Origin: Prevotella sp.
GTDB taxonomy: Bacteria > Bacteroidota > Bacteroidia > Bacteroidales > Bacteroidaceae
Direction: 5' to 3'
Assembly: GCA_017474925.1 (NCBI GenBank)
Contig: JAFVGN010000015.1
Coordinates: 40,699 to 104,698, forward strand
Length of the DNA: 64,000 nucleotides
How positions within the stretch are numbered: position 1 is the stretch's first letter; the number at the start of each line of letters is the position of its first letter. The position numbers were made by a program, and so were the translations under genes. Below, piece by piece: positions 17,628 to 26,677 of the stretch. The notes under the pieces were generated by a model. The model searched no databases. It was not told the origin of the DNA and saw only the letters and a program-made list of their open reading frames with translations.

Positions 17628-18956
17628 TTATTTCTTTTTGTCCGAAATTACGAGATTCACCACGTTCTTCTTACCATTCCAATGATTCTCAATCTTCTTG
17701 AGCATTTTGAAGTGAAAAGCTGGGATATGATTCTCATCGAAAGGTTCTCCATTTAGTTGCCATTCAAAACCACCCTTTGGAAAGGCATAGTTAAGTTCTG
17801 TCTCCACCTTCTTCGAGCCACCATCATTCTCGTACAATGTTCCTTCTGACAGATGGACAATAATCGTCTTACCATCCATCGCTTTTTGGGTGAAATGTCC
17901 GTTGAAATCAAGATTGCTACACATTTTCCTTGTGATTTTTTTTTCGGTTTTCAGCTTTTTCAAGTCGTCCAAATCGTTAATCAAAAGAATGAGACTATTC
18001 TCGTCAGTAAGAGACTCTTTCACATTGTCCTTTACTATAGATGTACCTTGATTGGGTAATTCTTCCCTTTGGATTCTTGCAGACATTGCCAATGATATGG
18101 CTATAATAGGTACCAGATAAGCTAGACGAAGCAACTGCCAGCGATTTGATTTGGGTTTCATAATCATTGTTACTCTTTTTTTAAGGGTACTATTTGAAAT
18201 TCCATTGGCCAGAGAGTACCCGCTCTGACTAACGGCCTTACGGATTAAAAGTTGTAGATACTGAATGTCATTGAATCCATGAGAGAGCACATGCTGGTCA
18301 GCCTCGTATTCATGGATGGTACGCAGATCGGCACGTAACATCCACATTACGGGGTTGAACCATTGCAGAGCAGTAAGTAGTTCCACCAGGAGGACATCGA
18401 CTGAGTGATGCAGACAGATGTGTCCCAGTTCATGTGTCATGAGGGCTGTTGGCCCTTCCTCAAAATCCTGATGATTCAGGAAAACCGTTCTCCACCAACT
18501 GAAAGGTGACTTTATTTTGTCGCAGACGGCTATCCGTCGCCCATCTGCCAAAGGATGAATCTCACTTTCTGCAATCATCTTGTGTAATTGCCACAACGAC
18601 AATAGTATCTTTAACAAAAACACCAAGACTCCTATTATATAAATAAGGGTCAGAAGCAACTGCCAACTGAATGGTTGTACTTTTTCTAGGTTCATAGATG
18701 TAGCTTCTGGTGACATTGTTTTTTCTTCCAGAATCATTGCTTGCATCTGCTCCATTGGTATAGGAATAACCTCTATTGTTTGATGAATGGTGATAACACA
18801 AAGAGGTAATACAAACGAGGCAATTGCCGTTAACATAAGTACGATGCGGTTGAGCCTATGCCAAGTCTCATTGGCAACCAGCAGTCGCCAGAAGAAATAA
18901 AACATGGTTGTCAGTACAGCCACTTTCAGTTCATAGATGAAAAACAGGGACATCAT
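17628..18956 (-). CDS. M56 (BlaR1-type) membrane metallopeptidase
   Basis: A 442-residue sensor-protease. Four N-terminal membrane helices surround the zinc protease motif HELGH (His175, Glu176, His179) with the downstream HEYEAD (Glu216 region). In BlaR1/MecR1 this domain cleaves the repressor BlaI/MecI after ligand sensing. Here the C-terminal part (about 290-442) is short and lacks a penicillin-binding domain, so the ligand is not a beta-lactam by the classical route. The start overlaps the BlaI stop (ATGATG over TGA), giving translational coupling. No beta-lactamase is nearby. Confidence 0.9.
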   Translation of the reverse strand: MMSLFFIYELKVAVLTTMFYFFWRLLVANETWHRLNRIVLMLTAIASFVLPLCVITIHQTIEVIPIPMEQMQAMILEEKTMSPEATSMNLEKVQPFSWQLLLTLIYIIGVLVFLLKILLSLWQLHKMIAESEIHPLADGRRIAVCDKIKSPFSWWRTVFLNHQDFEEGPTALMTHELGHICLHHSVDVLLVELLTALQWFNPVMWMLRADLRTIHEYEADQHVLSHGFNDIQYLQLLIRKAVSQSGYSLANGISNSTLKKRVTMIMKPKSNRWQLLRLAYLVPIIAISLAMSARIQREELPNQGTSIVKDNVKESLTDENSLILLINDLDDLKKLKTEKKITRKMCSNLDFNGHFTQKAMDGKTIIVHLSEGTLYENDGGSKKVETELNYAFPKGGFEWQLNGEPFDENHIPAFHFKMLKKIENHWNGKKNVVNLVISDKKK

Positions 18957-19324
18957 TGTTTCGATTCTTTGTATACTTCAACTTGGGAAATCAGTTCGCG
19001 GAGTTCATCGACTGTGAGTTTCTCCTCCTTCAGGAAAGTTGTGACGATCCCTGTATAGGAGTCCTCGATGTAGTCATCCACCAATTGGAAAATATTTCTC
19101 TTTGCATAGTCCTTTTCTGAGATGAGTGCATGATATTGGTAAGTCGAACCATAACGCTTATGGCCGATATATCCTCCTTGCTCAAGACGTCTGACGATGG
19201 TTGACAACGTATTGAAATGCGGACGAGGTTCCTCGTAATGTTCGAGCAGTTCCCTAACGAACATAGGGCCGTACTTCCAGAACAACTCCATTACTTCCCG
19301 TTCCTTATTTGTTAGTTTCTTCAT
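18953..19324 (-). CDS. BlaI/MecI/CopY family transcriptional repressor
   Basis: About 123 residues from the ATG at 19322-19324 (an upstream TTG is less likely). The winged-helix domain is clear: LTNKEREVMELFWKYGPMFV, then HFNTLSTIVRRLEQGGYIGH, followed by the C-terminal dimerisation helices. It should repress its own operon until cleaved by the adjacent M56 peptidase. A TGTA-GT-TACA palindrome sits just upstream of the promoter. Confidence 0.92.
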   Translation of the reverse strand: MKKLTNKEREVMELFWKYGPMFVRELLEHYEEPRPHFNTLSTIVRRLEQGGYIGHKRYGSTYQYHALISEKDYAKRNIFQLVDDYIEDSYTGIVTTFLKEEKLTVDELRELISQVEVYKESKQ

Positions 19325-19376
19325 GTTTGACTTTGTTTGATTGTTTAACTTCAATGGCGTTTTCAGTATCTGGCAA

Positions 19377-19407
19377 CAAAGATAACTAAAAAAACAAAAG
19401 AAACCAA
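19377..19407 (-). promoter_or_regulatory. Promoter of the BlaI/BlaR1-type operon
   Basis: Minus strand TTG, 20 nt, TATCTTTG; full consensus match, about 53 nt before the BlaI ATG. Confidence 0.65.
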
Positions 19408-19415
19408 CTATTGTT

Positions 19416-19425
19416 TGTAGTTACA
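19416..19425. promoter_or_regulatory. Candidate operator palindrome
   Basis: TGTAGTTACA is a perfect 4+2+4 palindrome just upstream of the -33 element. Classical BlaI/MecI sites are TACAnnTGTA, so this is the inverted arrangement and only a tentative operator. Confidence 0.3.
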
Positions 19426-19638
19426 TGATTTTGTTAGACTCTTTAAATAGTTATTCACCCCGCTTAACATGGTTTGACTTCATCACAAATCAAAGAGACA
19501 GATTCTGTTTTGTCCTCGTGATTCCCAACGGCGCCTGATTCGTTAAAACAGGGTTAATTACTATCTGAACTCGTATGAAAAGTAAGGGCAAATTTACGAA
19601 ATATGTTTGAATTATAAAACAATTTTGAGGAAAAGATG

Positions 19639-19646
19639 TATCTTTG
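19639..19646 (+). promoter_or_regulatory. -7 box ahead of the RAYT transposase gene
   Basis: TATCTTTG, 12 nt before the ATG at 19659. No well-spaced -33 element. The short distance implies a very short leader. Confidence 0.4.
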
Positions 19647-19658
19647 CATAACGAAACT

Positions 19659-20649
19659 ATGGACAGAGCAACGTTTGAAAGCCAGAAGGCATTTGCGAGC
19701 GAGAAGAAACCTTCGATGCAGCGGCGCTGTGTAGACAATGACTACACGGCGCGGCGGATGTATATGGTAACAATGGTAACGGAAGGGAGGAAAACGCTCT
19801 TTGGCCATAGAACCATCGCCAGAGACGCCTCATATCGAGCTGTCGGCTTTGGGAGAGGTTGTGGCAGAGATTTGGCAATCAATCGGTAGTTATCATCCAG
19901 AGGTAAAGGTGATGGCACTACAGATGATGCCCGACCATCTGCACGCTATTTTGTTTGTGAAGGAGCGGATGGGGAAACCGCTGGGGAAAGTACTGCTGGG
20001 CGTGAAGCAGGCCTGCAACAAGGCTTTCAGAGAGGTGATGCCCGTAGAGTTTGTTGCTGTGTCACAGCAACACGCAGCCCAGAGCCGCGAGAACGGGCTG
20101 CTGTTTGCGAAGGGTTTTAACGACCAGATATTATTGAGGGATGGACAGCTGGAGCACTGGCTGAACTACCTGAAGGATAACCCACGACGACTGCTGATGA
20201 AGCGTGAAAATCCTGATTTGTTTAGGGTGCAGAGAGGGCTAACGTTCGCCGGGCTCAGCTTTTCGGCTATTGGCAATCGTTTTTTGTTGGAAAGGCCTTT
20301 GAAACTGCAGGTGCAGTGTTCAAGGAGTATCAGCGAGGGTGATCTACAGGCGAAGAAGAATGAATGCCTTAGAGCCGCACGGCAAGGGGCGGTTTTGGTA
20401 TCGCCTGCTATCTCAAAAGGCGAGAAGGCTATTATGAGGGCAGCTTTCGAGGAAGGACTGCCACTAGTCTATCTACAGGAGAATGGTTTTACGGATTTGG
20501 CAAAGCCCGGTGGAATGAGGATGGATGCCTGCGCCAGAGGTCAGTTGCTGGTTTTAGCACCTTGGGAGCATCATAATGAGAAGATGGTGATCAAGAGGGG
20601 GCAGTGCTTGGAGCTAAACGAGATGGCGAGGGCCATTTGCGAGGACTAA
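19659..20649 (+). pseudogene. REP-associated tyrosine transposase (RAYT, IS200-like), frameshifted
   Basis: The N-terminal part (from MDRATFESQKAF to MVTMVTEGRKTLFG) is in one frame up to about 19800; the rest continues in the next frame (SPETPHIELSALGE onward). The HUH nuclease motif is intact (MMPDHLHAILF), as is a candidate tyrosine in YLKDNPRR. Residues after about 200 form an extra C-terminal domain with SPAISKGEKAIMRAAFEE and PGGMRMDACARGQLLVLAPW, resembling a Rossmann/SLOG-like fold rather than the Y1 core. A one-base indel near 19797-19806 explains the break; sequencing error is possible. A 19-bp palindrome lies inside and another just after the gene. Confidence 0.75.
20053..20071. 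repeat. 19-bp palindrome inside the RAYT gene (REP-like, copy 1)
   Basis: GTTGCTGTGTCACAGCAAC: two 9-base arms and one central base, perfect symmetry. It sits in a 34-bp block beginning at 20044 that recurs downstream at 20667. Confidence 0.85.
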
Positions 20650-20675
20650 GTGTTGAGCTTGTTGTTGTAGAGTTT

Positions 20676-20694
20676 GTTGCTGTGCCACAGCAAC
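20676..20694. repeat. 19-bp palindrome after the RAYT gene (REP-like, copy 2)
   Basis: GTTGCTGTGCCACAGCAAC, identical arms to copy 1 with C instead of T at the centre. It starts 27 nt after the RAYT stop. A RAYT gene flanked by its own palindrome is the expected REPtron layout. Confidence 0.85.
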
Positions 20695-20753
20695 ATGCAG
20701 GACAGAGGAATGGCAACACGAAGAACAAAAGGATGGCAACATTCAAAATAAAA

Positions 20754-20787
20754 AAGAGCGCCACAGTTTTCTCTCTGCGGCACTCTT
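20754..20787 (-). terminator. Rho-independent terminator of the frd operon
   Basis: A GC-rich hairpin with AAGAG/CTCTT base and GCC-CAG/CTG-GGC stem; the minus-strand transcript ends in TTTTTTATTTTG. It lies about 210 nt after the frdB stop, beyond the repeats. Confidence 0.8.
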
Positions 20788-20821
20788 ATTATAGATAAGG
20801 TGTATCCTTAGTCGGCTTGTA

Positions 20822-20929
20822 GCCTTGACTAAAAATTCACCCATTTTAGTCAGCCTTGAAGCCTTGACTAAAATTCACCCATTTTAGTCAGCCTTGAAGC
20901 CTTGACTAAAATTCACCCATTTTAGTCAG
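20822..20929. repeat. 38-bp tandem array, three units
   Basis: Units begin at 20822, 20861 and 20899 (39 then 38 bp, the first with one extra A). Each carries GACTAAAAT and ATTTTAGTC arms able to form a 9-bp hairpin. The duplicate region at 17480 has a single unit. Confidence 0.85.
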
Positions 20930-21000
20930 CCAACTTTGCCTTCGGCGAGCTTAGCTACGCTCGGCATAGCCCAAGCAAGCTTGGCTCTGCTCTCGCTAAT
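20930..21000 (-). repeat. Palindromic dispersed element, copy B at the frdB 3' end
   Basis: About 70 bp immediately after and overlapping the frdB stop codon, with CAAGC/GCTTG arms. It is nearly identical to 17511-17584, and about three quarters of positions match the esterase insert at 34982-35056 by eye. Confidence 0.75.
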
Positions 21001-21754
21001 CGCTAAGCTTGGCCTTGATCATCTCGCGGTTGAGGCGGGCGATGTTGGCGATGGTCTCGTTCTTCGGGCAGACAGCCTCGCAGGCGCGAGTGTTGGTGCA
21101 GTTACCGAAGCCGAGTTCGTCCATCTTGGCGATCATGTTCTTCACGCGGCGGGCAGCCTCTACGCGACCTTGGGGAAGCAGGGCGAGCTGGCTGACCTTA
21201 GACGACACGAACAGCATAGCAGAACCGTTCTTACAAGCAGCGACGCAAGCGCCACAGCCGATGCAAGATGCGCAGTCCATAGCCTCGTCAGCATCCTCCT
21301 TAGGAATGAGGATAGCGTTGGCATCCTGAGCCTGACCTGTGCGGATGGTGGTGTAACCACCAGCCTGGATGATCTTATCGAAGGCACCGCGGTCAACCAT
21401 ACAGTCCTTAATCACGGGGAAGGCTGCTGAGCGCCAAGGCTCTACGGTGATGACGTCGCCATCATTGAAGCGGCGCATGTAGAGTTGACAAGTGGTGGCT
21501 CCACGCTCGGTGAGTCCGTGAGGTGTACCATTGATGTAGAGCGAGCACATACCGCAGATACCCTCGCGGCAGTCGTGATCGAATACGAAGGGCTCCTTGC
21601 CTTCGTTGATGAGCTCCTCGTTCAGGATGTCGAGCATCTCGAGGAACGAGGTGTCGTCGGGAATGTCGTGCATCTCGTGGGTGTCGAAATGTCCCTGGTC
21701 CTTGGGGCCATTCTGGCGCCAGAACTTGATAGTGAAACTTATGTTTTTAGCCAT
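20996..21754 (-). CDS. frdB: Fumarate reductase/succinate dehydrogenase iron-sulfur subunit
   Basis: A 252-residue FrdB/SdhB. The plant-type [2Fe-2S] cluster ligands are in [10 protein letters not shown] (Cys62, Cys67, Cys70) with a further Cys at 89. The bacterial ferredoxin-like part has [14 protein letters not shown] and a [13 protein letters not shown] segment for the [4Fe-4S] and [3Fe-4S] clusters. It passes electrons between the haem b/menaquinone subunit and the flavoprotein. It is the last gene of frdC-frdA-orf-frdB. Its stop codon lies in a palindromic repeat, and its last codons are duplicated at 17585-17618. Confidence 0.96.
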   Translation of the reverse strand: MAKNISFTIKFWRQNGPKDQGHFDTHEMHDIPDDTSFLEMLDILNEELINEGKEPFVFDHDCREGICGMCSLYINGTPHGLTERGATTCQLYMRRFNDGDVITVEPWRSAAFPVIKDCMVDRGAFDKIIQAGGYTTIRTGQAQDANAILIPKEDADEAMDCASCIGCGACVAACKNGSAMLFVSSKVSQLALLPQGRVEAARRVKNMIAKMDELGFGNCTNTRACEAVCPKNETIANIARLNREMIKAKLSD

Positions 21755-21757
21755 AAT

Positions 21758-21961
21758 TTACTTGTTTTTATTATTGATGCGATAAGCTAAAATCTGGTTT
21801 AGCAGCAAAAGCGATCCCAAGACGAGATAATGGATTGCCTCCGATTTATACCCTCCAGTAACATCTGCTTTATACCCTCCAGTAACATCTGCTATTGCTA
21901 TTACTAAAATACAAGCACTTAGTACGATACTTGTCTTTAGATAACCGTTTAGCCCTTTCAT
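21758..21961 (-). CDS. Small two-helix membrane protein between frdA and frdB
   Basis: A 67-residue frame with ATG at 21959-21961, separated from frdA and frdB by only 3 nt on each side, so it is translated within the operon if real. It has two membrane helices (TSIVLSACILVIAIA and YLVLGSLLLLNQILAY) joined by a loop containing an exact duplication ADVTGGYK-ADVTGGYK, caused by a 24-bp tandem repeat. The C-terminus is basic (RINNKNK). I do not recognise a family. Tight spacing supports a real gene; a role in complex assembly or stability is speculation. Confidence 0.65.
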   Translation of the reverse strand: MKGLNGYLKTSIVLSACILVIAIADVTGGYKADVTGGYKSEAIHYLVLGSLLLLNQILAYRINNKNK

Positions 21962-21964
21962 CCT

Positions 21965-23944
21965 TTAGTTCTTATAGTTACGTGTCTGTACCTTAATAGC
22001 CTCATACTCCAGCGGCTCCTTGATGAGCTCGGGCTCGTTGCCCTTGCCTTTGTACTCCCAGCAGCCTACGTAGAAGTAGTTCTCGTCGTCGCGCTTAGCC
22101 TCACCTTCCTCGGTCTGATACTCCTCGCGGAAGTGTCCGCCGCAGGACTCGTTACGAGAGAGAGCGTCGAAAGCAACAAGCTGTCCCATGGTGAAGAAGT
22201 CACGCAGGTGGATAGCCTTGTCGAGCTCGATGTTCAGGCCTTCCTTCGTGCCAGGAACGAAGAGGTTCGTGTCAAATTCCTTCTCGAGTTCGTGCATCTT
22301 CTTCAGACCAGTCTTCAGGCCCTCAGCGGTGCGACCCATACCAACATACTCCCACATGATGTGACCCAGCTCCTTGTGGATAGAGTCAACAGAACGCTTA
22401 CCCTTGATGTTCAGCAGACGGTCGAGTTCGGCATCCACCTTCTTCTCAGCCTCAGCGAACTCAGGCAGATCAGTAGAAACCTTAGGCCATACAGCCTGAT
22501 CGGCCAGGTAGTTCTGGATGGTGTAAGGCAGCACGAAGTAACCATCGGCCAGACCCTGCATCAGCGCAGAAGCACCCAGACGGTTAGCACCGTGGTCAGA
22601 GAAGTTACACTCACCGATAGCGAACAGACCAGGAATAGAAGTCTGCAGCTCGTAGTCAACCCAGATACCACCCATCGTGTAGTGGATAGCGGGATAAATC
22701 ATCATGGGCTTGTAGTACTTCACGCCATTGATCTCGTTGGCTACGTCGCCAGGGAATACGTCAGTGATCTCCTCGTACATCTCGAACAGGTTACCATAAC
22801 GCTGCATGATGACGTCGATACCCAGACGGTTGATGGACTCAGAGAAATCAAGGAACACAGCCAGCCCCGTGTTGTTAACGCCAAAGCCTTTGTCGCAACG
22901 CTCCTTAGCAGCACGAGAGGCCACATCACGAGGAACAAGGTTACCAAATGCGGGATAGCGACGCTCCAGATAGTAGTCGCGATCCTCCTCAGGAATCTCC
23001 CAACCCTGCTTGGTACCAGCCTGCAGAGCCTTGGCATCCTCGATCTTCTTGGGAACCCAGATACGACCGTCGTTACGCAACGACTCAGACATCAGCGTCA
23101 GCTTAGACTGCTTGTCGCCGTGAACGGGGATACAGGTGGGGTGAATCTGAACGTAAGAGGGGTTAGCGAAGAAAGCACCCTTACGATAGCACTGAACAGC
23201 AGCGGTACAGTTACAACCCATAGCGTTGGTAGAGAGGAAGTAAGTATTTCCATATCCACCGGTAGCAATTACAACAGCGTTAGCGCTGAAGCGTTCCAAC
23301 TTTCCAGTTACGAGGTTCTTGGCGATGATACCGCGAGCGCGACCATCAACAATCACCACATCCTCCATCTCATAACGGGTGTAGAGTTTCACCTTACCAG
23401 CCTGAACCTGACAGCTCAATGAAGAGTAGGCACCCAGCAGAAGCTGCTGACCCGTCTGACCCTTAGCATAGAACGTACGGCTTACCTGAGCACCACCAAA
23501 CGAACGGTTAGCCAGCATGCCACCATACTCACGAGCGAAAGGAACACCCTGAGCGACGCACTGGTCGATAATATTGTTTGATACCTCAGCCAGACGATAA
23601 ACGTTAGCCTCACGGGCACGATAGTCACCACCCTTTACGGTATCGTAGAACAAACGGTAGACAGAGTCACCATCGTTCTGGTAGCACTTAGCTGCGTTGA
23701 TACCACCCTGGGCTGCAATTGAGTGAGCACGACGGGGAGAGTCCTGAATGCACAGGTTGATGACATTGAAGCCCATCTCGCCGAGTGAAGCAGCTGCAGA
23801 AGCACCAGCCAGACCGGTACCTACCACAATCACATCGAGCTTCAGCTTGTTCTTCGGGTTGACCAGACGCTGATGAGCCTTATATTCCTTCCATTTCTCA
23901 GGCACTGGACCTGCGGGAATCTTTGAATCTAATACTTTTGCCAT
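21965..23944 (-). CDS. frdA: Fumarate reductase/succinate dehydrogenase flavoprotein subunit
   Basis: About 659 residues from the ATG at 23942-23944; a slightly longer reading would begin with TTG. The FAD-binding dinucleotide fold ([16 protein letters not shown]) is followed by [16 protein letters not shown], where the His (about residue 74) covalently binds FAD. Substrate and catalytic residues of the fumarate reductase class occur in the HPTCIP and [16 protein letters not shown] regions. In anaerobic Bacteroidales this enzyme reduces fumarate with menaquinol to give succinate. It is preceded by frdC and followed by the small membrane protein. Confidence 0.97.
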   Translation of the reverse strand: MAKVLDSKIPAGPVPEKWKEYKAHQRLVNPKNKLKLDVIVVGTGLAGASAAASLGEMGFNVINLCIQDSPRRAHSIAAQGGINAAKCYQNDGDSVYRLFYDTVKGGDYRAREANVYRLAEVSNNIIDQCVAQGVPFAREYGGMLANRSFGGAQVSRTFYAKGQTGQQLLLGAYSSLSCQVQAGKVKLYTRYEMEDVVIVDGRARGIIAKNLVTGKLERFSANAVVIATGGYGNTYFLSTNAMGCNCTAAVQCYRKGAFFANPSYVQIHPTCIPVHGDKQSKLTLMSESLRNDGRIWVPKKIEDAKALQAGTKQGWEIPEEDRDYYLERRYPAFGNLVPRDVASRAAKERCDKGFGVNNTGLAVFLDFSESINRLGIDVIMQRYGNLFEMYEEITDVFPGDVANEINGVKYYKPMMIYPAIHYTMGGIWVDYELQTSIPGLFAIGECNFSDHGANRLGASALMQGLADGYFVLPYTIQNYLADQAVWPKVSTDLPEFAEAEKKVDAELDRLLNIKGKRSVDSIHKELGHIMWEYVGMGRTAEGLKTGLKKMHELEKEFDTNLFVPGTKEGLNIELDKAIHLRDFFTMGQLVAFDALSRNESCGGHFREEYQTEEGEAKRDDENYFYVGCWEYKGKGNEPELIKEPLEYEAIKVQTRNYKN

Positions 23945-23974
23945 AACTTTCAAAGTAATTTAAGGTTTAACAAA

Positions 23975-24670
23975 TTATCCACCGAAGCTATAAAGGCTCG
24001 GAGCGCACTTCAGGCCGAATGCCAGCACGACAACGAGGAATGCCAGCATGAGCAGCGTGACATAGATGAAGCCGATGACTTTCCAACGGCAGAACCAAGT
24101 CTTGCCGCTGATACCCAGCGTCTGCATAGCAGACCAGAAACCATGAGTCAGGTGGAACCAGATGGCGCACAACCAGATAACATAGAGCACAACAAAGACA
24201 GGATTGCTGAAGGTGTCAATGATAAAAGCAAAACCGTCAGAGGGCAGGTGACCGCTTGAGAAACCTACGATTTCAGCAAACATCATGTTGTACCAGAAAT
24301 TGAACAAGTGAAGCAACAAGCCCAACAGGATGATGATACCCAGTACGAGCATATTCTTAGATGCCCACTCTACCTTGCCCGGATTGACCTCCGTGGCAAT
24401 AGCATAGCGATTGTCACCGCGTGCCTGACGGTTCTGAGCCGTGAGGATGAACGCATAGACAATGTGAATAACAGCCAGGGCGGCCAAACCCAGGGTAGCC
24501 ACTACGGCATACCAGTTGGCACCCAGCAATTCGCAAATCATGTTGTAAGCCTCGCCCGAGAATAGTGCGACAATGTTCATTGCACAGTGGAATGTCAAGA
24601 ACAAAATCAGCGCAATACCGGTAACGGACATTACAACCTTTCGACCGATTGATGAATTAATTAACCACAT
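23975..24670 (-). CDS. frdC: Fumarate reductase/succinate dehydrogenase cytochrome b subunit
   Basis: A 231-residue protein with five membrane helices and several helix-borne His residues (FHCAMN, LHLFNF, WFHLTHGFW) suited to bind two haems b. This matches the b558-type single-anchor family found in Bacteroidetes and Bacillus complex II. It anchors FrdAB and exchanges electrons with menaquinone. It is first in the operon, 30 nt before frdA, behind a consensus promoter. Confidence 0.95.
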   Translation of the reverse strand: MWLINSSIGRKVVMSVTGIALILFLTFHCAMNIVALFSGEAYNMICELLGANWYAVVATLGLAALAVIHIVYAFILTAQNRQARGDNRYAIATEVNPGKVEWASKNMLVLGIIILLGLLLHLFNFWYNMMFAEIVGFSSGHLPSDGFAFIIDTFSNPVFVVLYVIWLCAIWFHLTHGFWSAMQTLGISGKTWFCRWKVIGFIYVTLLMLAFLVVVLAFGLKCAPSLYSFGG

Positions 24671-24743
24671 AAATGAATTTAAATTATTAATAATTTGAAT
24701 TAAAAATACTTGATAATAGGTATCACGCGTACATTTTAGGCTA

Positions 24744-24775
24744 CAAAATTACTATAAAATTGTGAATTCCGCAAA
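24744..24775 (-). promoter_or_regulatory. Promoter of the frd operon
   Basis: Minus strand TTTG, 20 nt, TAATTTTG; a perfect Bacteroidetes promoter about 73 nt upstream of the frdC ATG. It fills the intergenic space with AT-rich leader. Confidence 0.75.
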
Positions 24776-24826
24776 CGTTTTCGTGAGAAAATGTACTATT
24801 TATACAAAATATCGTCAATTATGCTC

Positions 24827-26674
24827 TCATTGTTTTGTTGCGAATTGCCCAAAGTAATTGAGACAGACATCACGCCATTCTCGGGCGTTCTGCAGTTGGT
24901 CTGCCAGACGTTCATCCACCTCGCGCCAGCGCTGTTCGTCCACAAAGTTACGCATCTTGTAGTGCCAGGTTGTTTGCATGGTCTCTACCATGATAACCCC
25001 TAACTGATACTCAAACTGAAGCGACTCCCATAACGTCGACCCGTCTTTCATCTTGTATGTCCAGGGCACACGATGGAACCAAAGAAGCAGGTCCTCTGGA
25101 CAGGTCTCAATGTTATCGTACATATCGGCAATATCTTTACGATATTGACTTGTAGCGTTGGTACCTGTGTGGGAACGGTCGAAGCCAATGCTGTCGTTGT
25201 TGGCCTTGTGATAGTAGACGGGACACCATTCCAACGGATAGCTGGCAATGAATCCGTCAGGTTCAGGGCCATAATGGTGGTCGAATTTAAAGATATGGTG
25301 CAGTCCTAAAGGCATCATGTATTTGACACAGGCCTCGCGACTCATTTCCATCAACCTCATCATGCTATCGACAAACCGCTTATCATTGGTAAAGGTCAGT
25401 TCCAACCACTCCTCGGCAATTGTATTGGACGAGAGATCCGGATTCCACGCCAGACGACCGAAGGCATACCAGTTAGCCTGTGAGAAGTGGTGACCACACC
25501 AGTTGCGGTCCTTACCGATATTCGCTACGCCTGCTATACCCTTCAGTTGTGAGGGTGAAACATAGTCAAAGAATTCCTTCCACATAGGAGCCAGATAAAC
25601 CAGATGGCGACTCTGCCCCAAATATTCTTGGGTGATTTGCAGCTCCACCATATTAGGCGTCTTCTTAATCTGGTCGAAGATTGGACTATAGGGTTCGCGA
25701 GGCTGGAAGTCCAGCGGCCCATTTTTGGTCTGCAGGATGACATTATCGCGGAACAGTCCGTCCAGCGGCTTAAATTCAGAAACAGCCTGTTTTACACGAT
25801 CCTCACCCTTGTGATTGGCACCATATACAAAACAACGCCACATCACAATACCATTAAATGGTTTCAGGGCATCAGCCAACATGTTGGCTCCATCGGCATG
25901 TGTACGGTTGTAGTCGCCAGGACCAGGTTGCCCTTCACTATTGGCTTTCACTAGGAATCCGCCAAAGTCAGGGATGAGCTTGTAAATCTCCTTGGCTTTC
26001 TTCTGCCACCATTTTGCCACACTCTTATTCAGAGGGTCTGCCGTTTTGGTCTCGCCTAAAGCCATAGGGCTGGCGAAGTTGATAGAGAGATATACCTTGA
26101 TGCCATAAGGGCGCAAGATGTCTGCAATCTTCTTGACCTCTTTCAAATAAGGGGTTGTCAATATCTTGGGCGATGCATTGACGTTGTTCAGCACAGAGCC
26201 GTTGATGCCGATAGAAGCATTGGCACGGGCATAGTCTCTGATAAGTTGTTCGTCCAGCTTAAACCACTCAAAGATACTTTCGCCAGCATAACCACGTTCG
26301 ATACTGCCGTCCAAATTGTCCCAGTGGTTCAGCAGTCGCAGATTGAAAGTGGGATGAGAATCTCCGTACTGTCCTCGTAATAAGGCAAAGGCACCATAGA
26401 GCAGTCCGGCATCGCGACGGGCCGAAATGGTCGAGCCCTCAATACGATAGCCGTCGTCATCAGGCATGGTGGCATCGAGCTTCAGCGTGACATTCTCCCC
26501 GTTGTAGTAGGTTTCTAACTCCTGCTTGGCGATGGAAATGGTAGGCGACGAAGCTTCTGTTACAACCTTGGCTTTGTTCACAGGTTGATAGCGCAGCCAC
26601 AACTGGTGACCGTCCTCAGCTTGGAGAGCCATCGCTGCAGTCAGAATAAAAAATGATAAAAGGATTCGTTTCAT
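24827..26674 (-). CDS. Alpha-glucuronidase, glycoside hydrolase family 67
   Basis: A 615-residue enzyme with signal peptide (MKRILLSFFILTAAMALQAE). The N-terminal beta-domain, the central barrel and helical C-terminal domain follow the GH67 pattern; the conserved stretch LVKANSEGQPGPGDYNRTHA is diagnostic. GH67 enzymes remove 4-O-methyl-glucuronic acid from the non-reducing end of xylo-oligosaccharides. The signal peptide points to the periplasm. It lies 3 nt after the GH3 gene in the same operon, a natural pairing for glucuronoxylan breakdown. Confidence 0.93.
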   Translation of the reverse strand: MKRILLSFFILTAAMALQAEDGHQLWLRYQPVNKAKVVTEASSPTISIAKQELETYYNGENVTLKLDATMPDDDGYRIEGSTISARRDAGLLYGAFALLRGQYGDSHPTFNLRLLNHWDNLDGSIERGYAGESIFEWFKLDEQLIRDYARANASIGINGSVLNNVNASPKILTTPYLKEVKKIADILRPYGIKVYLSINFASPMALGETKTADPLNKSVAKWWQKKAKEIYKLIPDFGGFLVKANSEGQPGPGDYNRTHADGANMLADALKPFNGIVMWRCFVYGANHKGEDRVKQAVSEFKPLDGLFRDNVILQTKNGPLDFQPREPYSPIFDQIKKTPNMVELQITQEYLGQSRHLVYLAPMWKEFFDYVSPSQLKGIAGVANIGKDRNWCGHHFSQANWYAFGRLAWNPDLSSNTIAEEWLELTFTNDKRFVDSMMRLMEMSREACVKYMMPLGLHHIFKFDHHYGPEPDGFIASYPLEWCPVYYHKANNDSIGFDRSHTGTNATSQYRKDIADMYDNIETCPEDLLLWFHRVPWTYKMKDGSTLWESLQFEYQLGVIMVETMQTTWHYKMRNFVDEQRWREVDERLADQLQNAREWRDVCLNYFGQFATKQ

Positions 26675-26677
26675 AGG

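Noticed and set aside
20822-20929. Three 38-bp repeats considered as a CRISPR array
   Set aside because: The units are directly contiguous with no unique spacers, and no cas genes are near.
22133-23422. 429-codon open frame antisense to frdA
   Set aside because: A shadow of strong codon bias in frdA; no recognisable domain, promoter or start context.
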